Below are positions 1-5,930 of a stretch of 25,733 nt of DNA, in pieces (position 1 is the first letter of the stretch; each line of letters starts with the position of its first letter). The translations under genes were made by a program, and so were the position numbers. The notes below the pieces were generated by a model that was not told where the DNA came from, searched no databases, and saw only the letters and a program-made list of their open reading frames with translations. The DNA is from a virus: the IMG/VR virus record IMGVR_UViG_3300046008_000427, positions 1 through 25,733 of that record; one strand, written 5' to 3'.

Positions 1-177
1 TCGCTAGTATCAGGTGTAATTGTTCCAGATTATACCACCGTGTTTAAAACACACTCAGAATGTCAAGTTATTGCATCACAGTTGTACACGAAAAAGAAAC
101 CTGTTGCTTGTTTCACCAGTGACGCTAAATTTAAACATAAAAAGAAGGTACGAAAAAATGTTGCTATGGCAAGATGA
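1..177 (+). CDS. Partial hypothetical protein, C-terminal 58 residues (5' end off the window)
   Basis: Frame 1 is open from the first base to the TGA at 175-177. It encodes 58 residues that read like a genuine basic C-terminus, with a Lys/Arg-rich tail (KFKHKKKVRKN). No ATG lies near the left edge in this frame, so the start is outside the window. The last 20 bases overlap the start of the next small gene (158) in another reading frame, the same compact style seen for the following genes. I do not recognise a family. The basic tail would suit nucleic-acid binding, but this is only an inference. An alternative open frame from position 20 covers the same bases; it runs straight into the downstream peptide and has no ribosome-binding site. 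Confidence 0.55.
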   Translation, partial: SLVSGVIVPDYTTVFKTHSECQVIASQLYTKKKPVACFTSDAKFKHKKKVRKNVAMAR

Positions 178-271
178 AATGATTACAATACTCACTCAGG
201 GTATATCACTAGCTTTAACTTTGTGGTTACTAATTTTAATTTTTGATGATGATAGAGGTGGTCACGCATGA
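158..271 (+). CDS. Small single-pass membrane peptide (37 aa)
   Basis: The ATG at 158 is preceded by GAAGG at 144-148, a good ribosome-binding site at normal spacing. The 37-residue product has a short N-terminal segment and then a strongly hydrophobic helix (about residues 9-28, ILTQGISLALTLWLLILIF). It ends with the charged tail DDDRGGHA. The stop overlaps the ATG of the next gene (ATG 268-270, TGA 269-271), so the two are probably translationally coupled. A longer open frame reaches back to position 20, but that part has no ribosome-binding site and overlaps the partial gene at the left edge. The function is unknown; small early membrane peptides of phages often modify the host envelope or act in lysis control, but nothing here decides between these. 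Confidence 0.6.
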   Translation: MLLWQDEMITILTQGISLALTLWLLILIFDDDRGGHA

Positions 272-621
272 GTGCGATTGAAGATAGTGTATGTAATGAA
301 TTTGAGCAGTTGAATATCGATTTACCTTTAAAACAAGCTATTGTATTAAATGTAAAATCACGAGCTAGAGCAGGTGAAGCAAAGTATGGTGTCACATTAG
401 AACGTACCGATTTGTCTGAATTAGAGTGGTGTGTTCACTTGCAAGAAGAATTGTTAGATGCGTTGAATTATGCAACTCGAATTCAAGCAATTAGCGATGA
501 ACATAAAGAAGAACAGTTGTTTGGTGAGATGAAATCATATTTACTCTACTTTGCAGTGCAAATGCAAAAAATAATTGAACTTGAAAAGTTTTACCAAGAT
601 GAAAATGATTTGCACGCATAA
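268..621 (+). CDS. MazG-like / nucleotide pyrophosphohydrolase-like phage protein
   Basis: The product has 117 residues and the start at 268 has a clear AGAGGTGG ribosome-binding site. Residues about 30-70 carry a pattern I associate with phage MazG-like all-alpha NTP pyrophosphohydrolases: a Lys-Tyr-Gly segment, then LERTDLSELEW, then HLQEELLDALNYATR. The clustered acidic residues EE-x-x-D in that last helix would bind Mg2+ in this family. The rest is predicted helical. If the assignment is right, it would hydrolyse a (d)NTP to the monophosphate and pyrophosphate in the cytoplasm, shaping nucleotide pools during infection, which would fit its place among early genes. The family call rests on the motif pattern only. 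It overlaps the genes on both sides by a few bases. Confidence 0.55.
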   Translation: MSAIEDSVCNEFEQLNIDLPLKQAIVLNVKSRARAGEAKYGVTLERTDLSELEWCVHLQEELLDALNYATRIQAISDEHKEEQLFGEMKSYLLYFAVQMQKIIELEKFYQDENDLHA

Positions 622-760
622 GTGCGAGTTAAGCAGTAGATGTAAGAAGTCGGTAGCGAATTGGAACGGTGTACAAGCCAGATACAGTTCGCTATTTTTA
701 TTAAATAAAAATGAACGGTGTAATAATTATGAACCAATTGAACCAAGATTTGTTAAATGA
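599..760 (+). CDS. Small Cys-rich protein (51-53 aa)
   Basis: Two in-frame ATGs (599 and 605) are possible; neither has a strong ribosome-binding site, and I list the longer form. The protein begins with a Cys cluster (CTHKCELSSRCKKS), followed by a basic-aromatic stretch (QARYSSLFLL) and a last Cys in RCNNYEP. Four Cys and one His could bind a metal ion. Short phage proteins with a C-x3-C-x5-C opening and a terminal Cys-Asn-Tyr motif are common, but their function is unknown to me. It overlaps the MazG-like gene by 23 bases and the next gene by about 30 bases, which is unusual but matches the packing of this early cluster. The Cys spacing and ending speak for a real gene; the weak start speaks against. 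Confidence 0.5.
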   Translation: MKMICTHKCELSSRCKKSVANWNGVQARYSSLFLLNKNERCNNYEPIEPRFVK

Positions 761-1058
761 AGTAGTAAAACGTGTAATGTTTGAAGTAATGATGAATAAT
801 CAAGCTGAAGATGCTGTTGAAGTTGAAGTTGAAGAAGATGAATGGTGTCCAGAGTGCGATTATATTTCAGCGCTCGAAGAAGAAATTGATGAATTGAGAA
901 GTGAAAACTCAGATTTGAAAGAAGAACTTGCTGAACGTACCATTGCTGATTTATTTGAGGAAAACGAGTTTCTTTTAGACGAATTACAACGTCTTAAAGC
1001 AGAACATAACGATATGATTGATAGCATCATCGGATTGTTATACGACGATAAAATGTAG
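729..1058 (+). CDS. Acidic coiled-coil protein with CPEC motif
   Basis: The product from ATG 729 has 109 residues; an upstream in-frame ATG at 711 would add six. I prefer 729 because a weak GGTG lies 9 bases upstream, while 711 is preceded only by A/T. The protein is very acidic (AEDAVEVEVEEDEW), then has a CPEC pair around residues 43-46. It is followed by a long heptad-like helix rich in Glu, Leu and Lys (residues about 50-100), a likely dimeric coiled coil. A single CPEC could be half of an intermolecular zinc site. Such acidic small early phage proteins sometimes act as DNA mimics or host-protein inhibitors, but that is speculation. No family is recognised. The gene is followed by the promoter/inverted repeat at 1060-1099. 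Confidence 0.65.
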   Translation: MNQLNQDLLNEVVKRVMFEVMMNNQAEDAVEVEVEEDEWCPECDYISALEEEIDELRSENSDLKEELAERTIADLFEENEFLLDELQRLKAEHNDMIDSIIGLLYDDKM

Positions 1059-1059
1059 A

Positions 1060-1088
1060 TAGACAAAGCCTGTCAAGTGTGATATACT
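1060..1088 (+). promoter_or_regulatory. Sigma70-type promoter upstream of the first lysozyme
   Basis: TAGACA (1060-1065) and TATACT (1083-1088) are separated by 17 bases, and each matches five of six consensus bases. Transcription would start near 1095 and read the lysozyme at 1126, probably continuing into the cassette to 3558. The -10 box sits in the centre of a perfect inverted repeat, which suggests repressor control. Confidence 0.55.
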
Positions 1089-1099
1089 ACTTGACAGGC
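1068..1099. repeat. Perfect 11-bp inverted repeat around the -10 box (operator or terminator)
   Basis: The arms GCCTGTCAAGT (1068-1078) and ACTTGACAGGC (1089-1099) are exact reverse complements around a 10-base spacer containing TATACT. As DNA this looks like an operator overlapping a promoter. As RNA it would be an 11-bp hairpin with flanking AAAG and CACTTT, so weak termination of the upstream genes is the alternative. Confidence 0.7.
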
Positions 1100-1125
1100 A
1101 CTTTAAATAGATGGAGATATGAACA

Positions 1126-1590
1126 ATGCCAGTTAATAGTCAGCAAATAACTAAATTAGAAGAACACGAAGGATATAAGAGTAAAGTTTATAAATGTACC
1201 GCAGGATTTGATACGATAGGAATCGGGTATAATATAAACAAAAATCCGTTAAAATTATCACCTTTAGAAATTAAATCGTTTTATGATGTGGGGGTGACTC
1301 ACGAAAAAGCGGTTTTACACGCAAAATTAGTTTGTAATCAAATTGAAGACGGTTTGCAAAAGAACTTAATATGGTTTGATAAATTAGACACAAACACCAA
1401 ATTCGTTTTAATCAATATGGGTTATCAAATGGGATTAGGAGGTGTGTTAGGATTTACAACCACATTAAGTTTAATTGAGCAAGGCAAGTATAACGAAGCC
1501 TCTTTACAGATGTTAAAATCAAAGTGGGCTAAACAAACTCCCAATAGAGCTAAAGATGTTGCTAGAATCTTACGCACAGGGAAGTTATAA
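1126..1590 (+). CDS. GH24 lysozyme (endolysin), T4-E-like, E-C-T catalytic set
   Basis: The 154-residue product hydrolyses the beta-1,4 glycosidic bond between MurNAc and GlcNAc in peptidoglycan. The catalytic region has Glu15 in EEHEGYKSK, Cys24 in VYKCTAG and Thr30 in FDTIGIGYN, i.e. E-x8-C-x5-T. Cys replaces the Asp20 of T4 lysozyme, a known variant in other phage lysozymes. The C-terminal segment SKWAKQTPNRAKDVARILRT closely resembles the end of T4 lysozyme. There is no signal peptide or SAR domain, so a holin would be needed. The start has GGAG at a good distance. Leucine codons are mostly TTA, like the polymerase and unlike the cassette that follows after 14 bases. A second lysozyme of identical length lies at 7279-7743. 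GH24 assignment is secure; the division of labour is unknown. Confidence 0.92.
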   Translation: MPVNSQQITKLEEHEGYKSKVYKCTAGFDTIGIGYNINKNPLKLSPLEIKSFYDVGVTHEKAVLHAKLVCNQIEDGLQKNLIWFDKLDTNTKFVLINMGYQMGLGGVLGFTTTLSLIEQGKYNEASLQMLKSKWAKQTPNRAKDVARILRTGKL

Positions 1591-1604
1591 ATACATGATT
1601 AACA

Positions 1605-2033
1605 ATGGCGAGTAGACATATCCATCCCCCTTTAACTGATGATGTTATAGAAAGACACCAGTTTTACGCTAAGGTAAGCTGTGAGTTGGAAGAAACCAAC
1701 ATTGATATTGATGGGTTGGGTAGAAAAACATCAGCTATATTCACAAGGTTAGACGGTGTAAATGATACCGTTAATACTTACTCGACACGAGGGAACACTA
1801 TCCTAGCTTGTATTTCAGCCCTGTGGTTGATGTTAGGTAGCGGTCTTACGATGTACGTTAATTCAATTATTGAACAAGCAAAACATACAGTAGCTACTGT
1901 GCATGAGCTTGAAACAAAAATTGCGGCAATAGAAACCCTTAACACTGCCAATGCTCCAGCCATTGAGAGCATTGAGAAGATTAAAAGGAACCTTGCGACA
2001 CTTCAAAAAGAACTTGACGAGAAACATCAATGA
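1605..2033 (+). CDS. Single-pass inner-membrane protein with flanking coiled coils
   Basis: The product has 142 residues: a hydrophilic N-terminal region (1-60) containing a helical stretch, one transmembrane helix at about 65-87 (ILACISALWLMLGSGLTMY), and a C-terminal coiled-coil arm (about 88-141). There is no cleavable signal. The topology recalls XhlA-like phage membrane proteins (helical arm plus one membrane span), but the long second arm after the membrane span is not typical. No ribosome-binding site is obvious at ATG 1605. The stop overlaps the next gene's start as ATGA at 2030-2033, so it is coupled to the PstS-like gene. It could be a holin, part of an envelope-spanning complex, or a sensor-like partner of the periplasmic protein. 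Leucine codons are spread over CTT, TTG and TTA, as in the next two genes. No family assigned. Confidence 0.75.
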   Translation: MASRHIHPPLTDDVIERHQFYAKVSCELEETNIDIDGLGRKTSAIFTRLDGVNDTVNTYSTRGNTILACISALWLMLGSGLTMYVNSIIEQAKHTVATVHELETKIAAIETLNTANAPAIESIEKIKRNLATLQKELDEKHQ

Positions 2034-2455
2034 AAAAATTTATCTTGTTTTTAATGCTTGTCATTACCTCACCGATGAAAGCAGATACTGTTCCCATCAC
2101 AAGTTCTGAATTTGCTGTCGCAACGATTTCCAGATTTGAGCTAAGACGGTTGTACTTTATGAAAGACCGTTGGGCAGAAGGAGTTGGGATGGTGACACTG
2201 TTTCAAAGACCCATGCACAGTGACGCTCACTTACGGTTCATAAGAGAAACACTTGAACTAACCCCAGCAACTTATTACAAAGAGCTTGCTCTTGCGGTAA
2301 ATGCAGGTAAAGGGGCTACAATTACAGTTGTTGGTTCTGATGAAGATATGATTGAGAAAGTGACTGCGAAAGATAATGCTATCGGGTATTTGGATGCGGA
2401 CACTTTAATCATCACACTGGACAAATCAACAAAGCTCTTGAAGGTGACAGACTGA
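2030..2455 (+). CDS. Periplasmic PstS-like (PBP superfamily) single-domain protein
   Basis: The 141-residue product begins with a signal peptide (MKKFILFLMLVITSP, cleavage probably after Ala18). The mature part resembles the small phosphate-binding-protein-like family found in marine gammaproteobacteria. It has the segment ISRFELRRLYFMKDRWAEG (the family has a similar R-x-[IL]-[FY] lead followed by a 'W-x-[DE]-G' turn). Later it has YYKELALAVNAGKG, then ITVVGSDEDMIEKV, ending with NAIGYLDAD, equivalent to the 'GAIGY' strand of PstS proteins. Full PstS proteins have about 320 residues, so this is a half-size form and whether it binds phosphate is uncertain. The start overlaps the previous stop (ATGA) and the stop overlaps the next start by one base (TGATG). 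Location should be the periplasm. Unusual for a phage outside cyanophages. Confidence 0.75.
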   Translation: MKKFILFLMLVITSPMKADTVPITSSEFAVATISRFELRRLYFMKDRWAEGVGMVTLFQRPMHSDAHLRFIRETLELTPATYYKELALAVNAGKGATITVVGSDEDMIEKVTAKDNAIGYLDADTLIITLDKSTKLLKVTD

Positions 2456-3558
2456 TGAAAAAGACATTGGCTGTTTTGCTTTTGACATTTAGCTGTCACT
2501 CTTTTGCTGCAAAGGATGATTTAAGAGCAGCCGTATCGGGGTTCGTTTCTGCAACGATGTTTAGTGATTCTGACTTCTATGAACATTCCGCCAGGGGGGC
2601 TGTCAATCTTGACGTAAGTAAAGGTTCTTACCTGTTCCATGCTCAGATGGCATCATCCACAGAGTTTCCAACAGAAACACTGATAAGTCGATTAACTTTT
2701 GAAAAGGTTTTTGGGATTTCTGAAGGGAATGAAATGTCAATCATTGTAGGTAGGTTTCCACGCCTGTATTCGTTCTACAATGCAATCACAGATAATGTGG
2801 GTACATCTGGTTTGGCAATGTTACCCTTGTCACAATACAAGAGAAGAACCGTTGCAGACAGTAGGATGATTTCAGGTGATGGCATCATGTTGAATTACAG
2901 ATTCCACCATGATGATTATTCGATTGAATTTACAGCAGACGTTAGTCAGGCTTCAAAGATAAATAATTGCATGATTCATATGGAGTTCTATAACAAACCT
3001 TGTGGATATGCGTATGGCTTCGTATCAGATAACCCAAATTATGACTTCGGCTTAACGTATGAAGACAAAACATTAAAGGTTCTGTTAGCTGTAATTGAGA
3101 TCGACATCAAAGCGTACATCACAGACAGAAAAGACCCAGTCGCACTTGCGACATACACAGTAGGGAATAGATGGCAACACAAGCATTATAAGTTTGGGTT
3201 CATCAAACAGGTTGATGATTGGTGGGTTCAAGCAGAGGGAACGTACCGAAACATTTTGATGGCTGGAGTTGGTAAAAAGTTCGTGCCATACAACCAGCAA
3301 ATTGGTGGGGACTTTGTGGTTGGGTATCACGTCAATAATGACATCTCGGCGTACGCGGGATATTCACTAAGCCGTTCTGCAATCGGAGACGGTAAATTTA
3401 ACCTAGATGACCACTATGTAGGTGCAACTTATGCAAATGGAGATGGTTTTACATATTCTTTAGAGTATCATATTGGTAGAGGTAGAGACTGGAATCGATA
3501 CCTGTCTCCAGATGACAACTGGTCATCAGCAGTTTTTTCAATCAGTAAGCAGTTTTAA
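2455..3558 (+). CDS. Outer-membrane beta-barrel protein (porin-like)
   Basis: The 367-residue product has a signal peptide (residues 1-18 or 19, ending HSFAA). It is followed by alternating amphipathic strands with many aromatic girdle residues (for example FVVGYHVNNDISAYAGYSL and YVGATYANGDGFTYSLEYHI). It ends in ...AVFSISKQF; a C-terminal Phe is the usual BAM recognition residue of outer-membrane barrels. A conserved-looking block VGRFPRLYSFYNAITDN (about 98-114) recalls host porin-like proteins that sit beside small PstS-like genes. Cys172 and Cys183 could form a disulfide in one loop. It is the last gene of the coupled trio and is followed by a terminator. Leucine codons (TTG, TTA, CTG, CTT, CTA) differ from the TTA-rich phage genes, suggesting capture from a bacterium. 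Possible roles are receptor masking, solute uptake or lysis; none is shown by sequence. Confidence 0.8.
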   Translation: MKKTLAVLLLTFSCHSFAAKDDLRAAVSGFVSATMFSDSDFYEHSARGAVNLDVSKGSYLFHAQMASSTEFPTETLISRLTFEKVFGISEGNEMSIIVGRFPRLYSFYNAITDNVGTSGLAMLPLSQYKRRTVADSRMISGDGIMLNYRFHHDDYSIEFTADVSQASKINNCMIHMEFYNKPCGYAYGFVSDNPNYDFGLTYEDKTLKVLLAVIEIDIKAYITDRKDPVALATYTVGNRWQHKHYKFGFIKQVDDWWVQAEGTYRNILMAGVGKKFVPYNQQIGGDFVVGYHVNNDISAYAGYSLSRSAIGDGKFNLDDHYVGATYANGDGFTYSLEYHIGRGRDWNRYLSPDDNWSSAVFSISKQF

Positions 3559-3581
3559 GAATTTAATTTATAGTTGTCAAC

Positions 3582-3616
3582 AAACCTAGTTATCGGTTAA
3601 GATGGCTAGGTTTTTT
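3582..3616 (+). terminator. Rho-independent terminator after the barrel gene
   Basis: AAACCTAG (3582-3589) pairs with CTAGGTTT (3606-3613). The stem extends inward by TTATC/GATGG (two G-U pairs in RNA), giving about 13 bp around the loop GGTTAA, followed by TTTTTT (3611-3616). It lies 23 bases after the barrel stop and closes the 1605-3558 cassette. A weak promoter-like pair (TTGTCA 3574, TAAGAT 3598, 18-base spacer) overlaps it and could serve the polymerase. Confidence 0.8.
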
Positions 3617-3635
3617 ATTGTCTAGGAGTTTTACA

Positions 3636-5783
3636 ATGGCTAAATATATTTCAAGCATCGACTTAGCGAGTTACGCGAACATACCACATGAAGAAGTAAT
3701 AGATATGTTGGATTCGGAAGAATCTTTTGTATCACGCATATCGCAGGAAGAATATGAATCACTTAAAGATAACTTCACAGAATCAGCACAGGTTAGTATC
3801 GACAATTACTTCGGTGTGACTAAGCAAGTTGCGTTACAGTTTGATTTATTGGGTGGTTTAAGTGAAGTTAAATCTAAAAAGAAAGGTAAGACACAACCGC
3901 CTGAGCGAGTGTGGGAGAATGACGATTATTTACCTAATTTAGAAGAATCGTTGAATTATAAGTATAAGTTTTTTGACGATTTATCGCAGCCACTGTCGGA
4001 GGAATTGATATTTGACATCGAGGTATATGGTAACTACTTCTTAATCATGTTCTTAGGATTTCGCAGTGGGCGATGCTGGTATTTTGAAAAAACTGATACA
4101 CAAGAACTTGATGTTCAAGGTATCAGATGGTTCATTGATAATCATACGTTGATTTCGTTTAATGGGATTAAATTCGATTTACCTTTGTTAGCGGTAGCAT
4201 TGAACAACGCAAGGTTTGAGGATTTGTGGAATGTAACAGAATTATTGATTAACGATGAAAATAACTTACGTCCGTATCAAATTCTTAAACAGTACAAAGT
4301 GAAGCAGTTAGATTGTGACCACATTGACTTAATTGAAGTTGCTCCATTGAAAGGTTCGTTAAAGTTATACGGCGCGAGATTACACACACCTAACTTGCAG
4401 GACTTACCTTTTAAACCAGGTATTAACTTGAACGATAATCAGATAGCTATTGTTCGTAGATATTGTCTAAATGACGTTGAAACGACTGCTTATTTGTATG
4501 CAAAGTTAATTCCACAGGTTGAGTTGCGTAAAGGGGTCACACGTCAGTTTGGAATAGACGTTAGAAGTAAAAGTGACCCACAGGTCGCTGAGGCAATTAT
4601 TAAAGTGGAGGTTGAATCTGTTGAAAAAAGAAAAATATATCCTCCTAAAGACATTGCAATAGACCATGTAACCTACGATGTTCCATCATTTATATCGTTT
4701 AACACCTATGAAATACAAACAGTGCTAGAAGCAATTAAAACTGAAAAATTTAAATTGTATGATGGTGTGATTGACGCGGGTTGTCTGGAAGGTAGCATTG
4801 TTAATATAGATAACTGTAAAATCCGTTGCGGTATTGGTGGTTTGCACAGTAGTGAAAAATCTGTGAGTGTTTATGAAGATGCAGAGTATATGATTATGGA
4901 CGCTGATGTAACCAGCTATTACCCTAGCATTATTATAAATCAAGGGTTGTCACCAGATATTCTAGGTAGAACATTTCTAAAAGTGTACAAAGGAGCTAGG
5001 GAAAAAAGGGTTATTGCAAAACGTAACGGCGATAAAGCTACCGATGCGATGTATAAGACACTTTTAAACGGAAGTTTTGGGAAATTCGGTTCAAAATACT
5101 CGCTATTGTTTGCACCTAAATTACTTATTCAAGTTACGGTAACAGGACAATTATCGCTGTTAATGTTAGCAGAATGCTTATCGAAAGAAGGTGTTGAAAT
5201 AACCTCTGTAAATACTGACGGAGCTACTTTGCGTTTCTTACGCAGGAATGAAGATTCTGTAAAATCTATTATTTCACAATGGGAGCGTGATACTGGATTT
5301 GGGATGGAGTATGCGTACTATAAGTCTACTCACAGTAGAGATGTTAATAATTACTACGCAATCAAGACTGACGGTAAAATAAAACGTAAAGGAGCTTATG
5401 GTGAAGAAACATTAAGTAAGAATCCACAGAATATGGTTTGTTCAGATGCTGTTGCAAAGTATCTTTTAGACGGAACACCAGTTGACGAATACATCGAATC
5501 GTGCAAAGATATACGCAAGTTTCTAACAGTCCGTAATGTTACAGGTGGTGCAGTTAAAGATGGGAATTATCTAGGTAAAACCGTTAGGTTTTATCACAGT
5601 TTATCAACACACACAGCATTACAATACGCGAAGTCTGGTAATCTAGTTCCGACTAGCGATAATTGTAGACCTTTAATGAGACTACCTAAAGTATTTCCAG
5701 TAGATGTAGATTATCAATGGTATGTGGATGAAGCAGTTTCTATTTTAAAAGACGTAGGAGTGAAATATAATTTGACACAATAG
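3636..5783 (+). CDS. Family B DNA polymerase with 3'-5' exonuclease
   Basis: The 715-residue product replicates phage DNA. Exonuclease motifs: Exo I FDIE (Asp127, Glu129), Exo II SFNGIKFDLP (Asn176, Asp181), Exo III YCLND (Tyr276, Asp280). Polymerase motifs: A is DADVTSYYPSI (Asp424), B is KTLLNGSFGKFG (Lys474, Gly482), C is SVNTDGATL (Asp528). Motif C has NTDG rather than the usual D-T-D, a variant I know from other phage polymerases. Only about 50 residues separate motifs A and B, leaving no room for the TPR1 insertion of protein-primed polymerases, so priming by RNA/DNA is more likely. The start at ATG 3636 has AGGAG at 3624-3628; an upstream in-frame TTG at 3618 is less likely. The first 120 residues match nothing I know. 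A promoter for the next gene overlaps the stop codon. Confidence 0.93.
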   Translation: MAKYISSIDLASYANIPHEEVIDMLDSEESFVSRISQEEYESLKDNFTESAQVSIDNYFGVTKQVALQFDLLGGLSEVKSKKKGKTQPPERVWENDDYLPNLEESLNYKYKFFDDLSQPLSEELIFDIEVYGNYFLIMFLGFRSGRCWYFEKTDTQELDVQGIRWFIDNHTLISFNGIKFDLPLLAVALNNARFEDLWNVTELLINDENNLRPYQILKQYKVKQLDCDHIDLIEVAPLKGSLKLYGARLHTPNLQDLPFKPGINLNDNQIAIVRRYCLNDVETTAYLYAKLIPQVELRKGVTRQFGIDVRSKSDPQVAEAIIKVEVESVEKRKIYPPKDIAIDHVTYDVPSFISFNTYEIQTVLEAIKTEKFKLYDGVIDAGCLEGSIVNIDNCKIRCGIGGLHSSEKSVSVYEDAEYMIMDADVTSYYPSIIINQGLSPDILGRTFLKVYKGAREKRVIAKRNGDKATDAMYKTLLNGSFGKFGSKYSLLFAPKLLIQVTVTGQLSLLMLAECLSKEGVEITSVNTDGATLRFLRRNEDSVKSIISQWERDTGFGMEYAYYKSTHSRDVNNYYAIKTDGKIKRKGAYGEETLSKNPQNMVCSDAVAKYLLDGTPVDEYIESCKDIRKFLTVRNVTGGAVKDGNYLGKTVRFYHSLSTHTALQYAKSGNLVPTSDNCRPLMRLPKVFPVDVDYQWYVDEAVSILKDVGVKYNLTQ

Positions 5784-5801
5784 TTCCAATTCTGGTATAT
5801 T
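5772..5801 (+). promoter_or_regulatory. Strong sigma70-type promoter for the antirepressor
   Basis: TTGACA (5772-5777, perfect) and TATATT (5796-5801) have an 18-base spacer. The -35 box lies in the last codons of the polymerase gene. Transcription should start near 5808, leaving a leader of about 120 bases before ATG 5931. Confidence 0.75.
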
Positions 5802-5807
5802 TGCTAT

Positions 5808-5914
5808 GCCAAAAAGATTTTAAACTTATAACCCCTTTATACTACATCTAAATTTATTTACATGATAATTTTAGAATCTTTTGGCGAAGATGTAGTATTG
5901 AGGGGTTTTCTATT
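5808..5914 (+). promoter_or_regulatory. Structured mRNA leader with interleaved stems (candidate attenuator)
   Basis: Two pairs of complementary arms interleave. A1 (5808-5822, GCCAAAAAGATTTTA) pairs with A2 (5872-5885, TAGAATCTTTTGGC) with one bulged A and one G-U. B1 (5830-5848) pairs with B2 (5889-5907) over 19 positions with one mismatch and one G-U. The base of the B stem is AACCCC/GGGGTT, followed by TTTTCTATT, so B1:B2 has the shape of an intrinsic terminator with a 40-base loop that contains A2. The order A1-B1-A2-B2 means the two helices cannot both form fully; they are alternatives or a partial pseudoknot. The leader starts at the predicted transcription start. The sequence shows the pairing; a regulatory switch is my inference. 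Confidence 0.5.
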
Positions 5915-5930
5915 GTTCGGAGATTTAAAA

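Noticed and set aside
2455-2511. Lipoprotein signal at Cys14 of the barrel protein
   Set aside because: The residues before Cys14 (TFS) do not fit a lipobox, and a normal signal-peptidase site follows at HSFA-A.
3618-3635. Upstream TTG start for the polymerase
   Set aside because: The TTG lies within the terminator's trailing sequence, and the ribosome-binding site AGGAG lies after it, correctly placed for ATG 3636.
5862-5930. Longer form of the antirepressor starting at ATG 5862
   Set aside because: This start lies in the loop of the leader hairpin without a ribosome-binding site. The added 23 residues do not belong to the AntA pattern, and ATG 5931 has CGGAG.
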